Notes under the pieces: model-generated
Database searches by the model: none
Told to the model about the DNA's origin: nothing
The model's input: only the letters and a program-made list of their open reading frames with translations
Source of the DNA: UBA4582 sp965657335
GTDB taxonomy: Bacteria > Pseudomonadota > Gammaproteobacteria > Pseudomonadales > Azotimanducaceae
NCBI GenBank assembly: GCA_965657335.1
Contig: CBFHOH010000026.1
Location: 3,557 to 67,556, forward strand
Length of the DNA stretch: 64,000 nucleotides
Direction: 5' to 3'
Program-made: the position numbers and the translations under genes
In this document: one piece after another, positions 63,938 to 64,000 of the stretch
Position numbering within the stretch: position 1 is the stretch's first letter
Layout of the letters: each line of letters starts with the position of its first letter

Positions 63938-64000
63938 CTAGAACCGCTTTCTTAGATTGCGCAGACTAAAGATACTGTCATTAACGCCTGAGGGTGAAAA
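63938..64000 (-). CDS. C-terminal end of an upstream gene, possibly lipoprotein-sorting
   Basis: Only the last 20 codons are visible, ending SIFSLRNLRKRF before TAG at 63938-63940. This ending resembles that of outer-membrane lipoprotein-sorting (LolA-like) proteins that accompany such permeases. The frame is open to the window edge. The assignment rests mainly on context and is weak. Confidence 0.5.
   Translation of the reverse strand, partial: FSPSGVNDSIFSLRNLRKRF

Noticed and set aside
1..64000. tRNA, rRNA, CRISPR arrays, insertion sequences and phage genes.
   Set aside because: No conserved RNA sequences, spaced repeats, transposase or integrase motifs were seen on either strand by reading; a covariance search was not possible.

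Overview
The window is a dense, mostly single-copy chromosomal stretch from a Gram-negative bacterium, most likely a free-living, marine-type gammaproteobacterium. This is inferred from moderate G+C (about half by eye), the lipoproteins and outer-membrane beta-barrel, FxsA, PdxA and DUF1415 proteins, and a heavy load of acyl-CoA and xenobiotic-type lipid catabolism genes. No rRNA, tRNA, insertion sequence, prophage or CRISPR array was seen. About 50 protein genes cover nearly all of it. Only two gaps exceed 300 bases.

Layout. 1-2.9 kb (+): SDR dehydrogenase (cut by the window edge), protein tyrosine phosphatase, CoA transferase. 2.9-8.4 kb: TDT transporter, DUF3293, an unknown protein, DUF429, NIPSNAP, MaoC-like protein and a PqqB-like metallo-hydrolase. 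8.5-11.6 kb (+): an operon of APH-like phosphotransferase, acyl-CoA dehydrogenase and nitroreductase. 11.6-17.4 kb: monooxygenase/hydrolase pair, GFA, DUF1415, sirtuin, MFS, nitronate monooxygenase. 17.5-22.1 kb (-): a tightly packed five-gene set of ThDP enzyme, MFS, a small unknown, sulfurtransferase and FKBP lipoprotein. 22-30.4 kb: LLM oxidoreductase, sulfatase, epoxide hydrolase, channel-like protein with NAD-binding domains, TldD/PmbA-like pair. 30.4-34 kb: MATE pump, Arc-like repressor, MFS, CDP-alcohol phosphatidyltransferase. 34-44.2 kb: TPR protein, PLP decarboxylase, 603-residue helical-repeat protein, DUF3592, GPH transporter, heterodimeric ABC exporter. 44.6-48 kb: MATE, M20 peptidase, FxsA. 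48-53.3 kb (+): enoyl-CoA hydratase, MoxR ATPase, large VWA protein, VOC protein. 53.4-59.4 kb: MATE, hydrolase, PdxA, two acyl-CoA dehydrogenases and a strong terminator. 59.5-64 kb (-): an envelope ABC system of beta-barrel, LolD-like ATPase, two FtsX-type permeases and the tail of another gene.

How it fits together. CoA transferase, dehydrogenases, hydratases, MaoC, SDR, nitroreductase, nitronate monooxygenase, LLM oxidoreductase, hydrolases and the sulfatase suggest broad uptake and stepwise breakdown of hydrophobic or sulfated organic compounds. At least nine transporters (four MFS including GPH, three MATE, one ABC heterodimer, one TDT) and the envelope ABC set suggest active efflux or lipid traffic.

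Most notable: three genes (acyl-CoA dehydrogenase at 9.66 kb, DinF-like MATE at 31.75 kb, GPH transporter at 40.37 kb) have family-typical N-termini that extend upstream of every ATG, GTG or TTG. Each has an in-frame ATC just after a Shine-Dalgarno-like sequence. Second is a MoxR-VWA pair translationally coupled to a VOC metalloprotein, with no NOR or Rubisco in the window.
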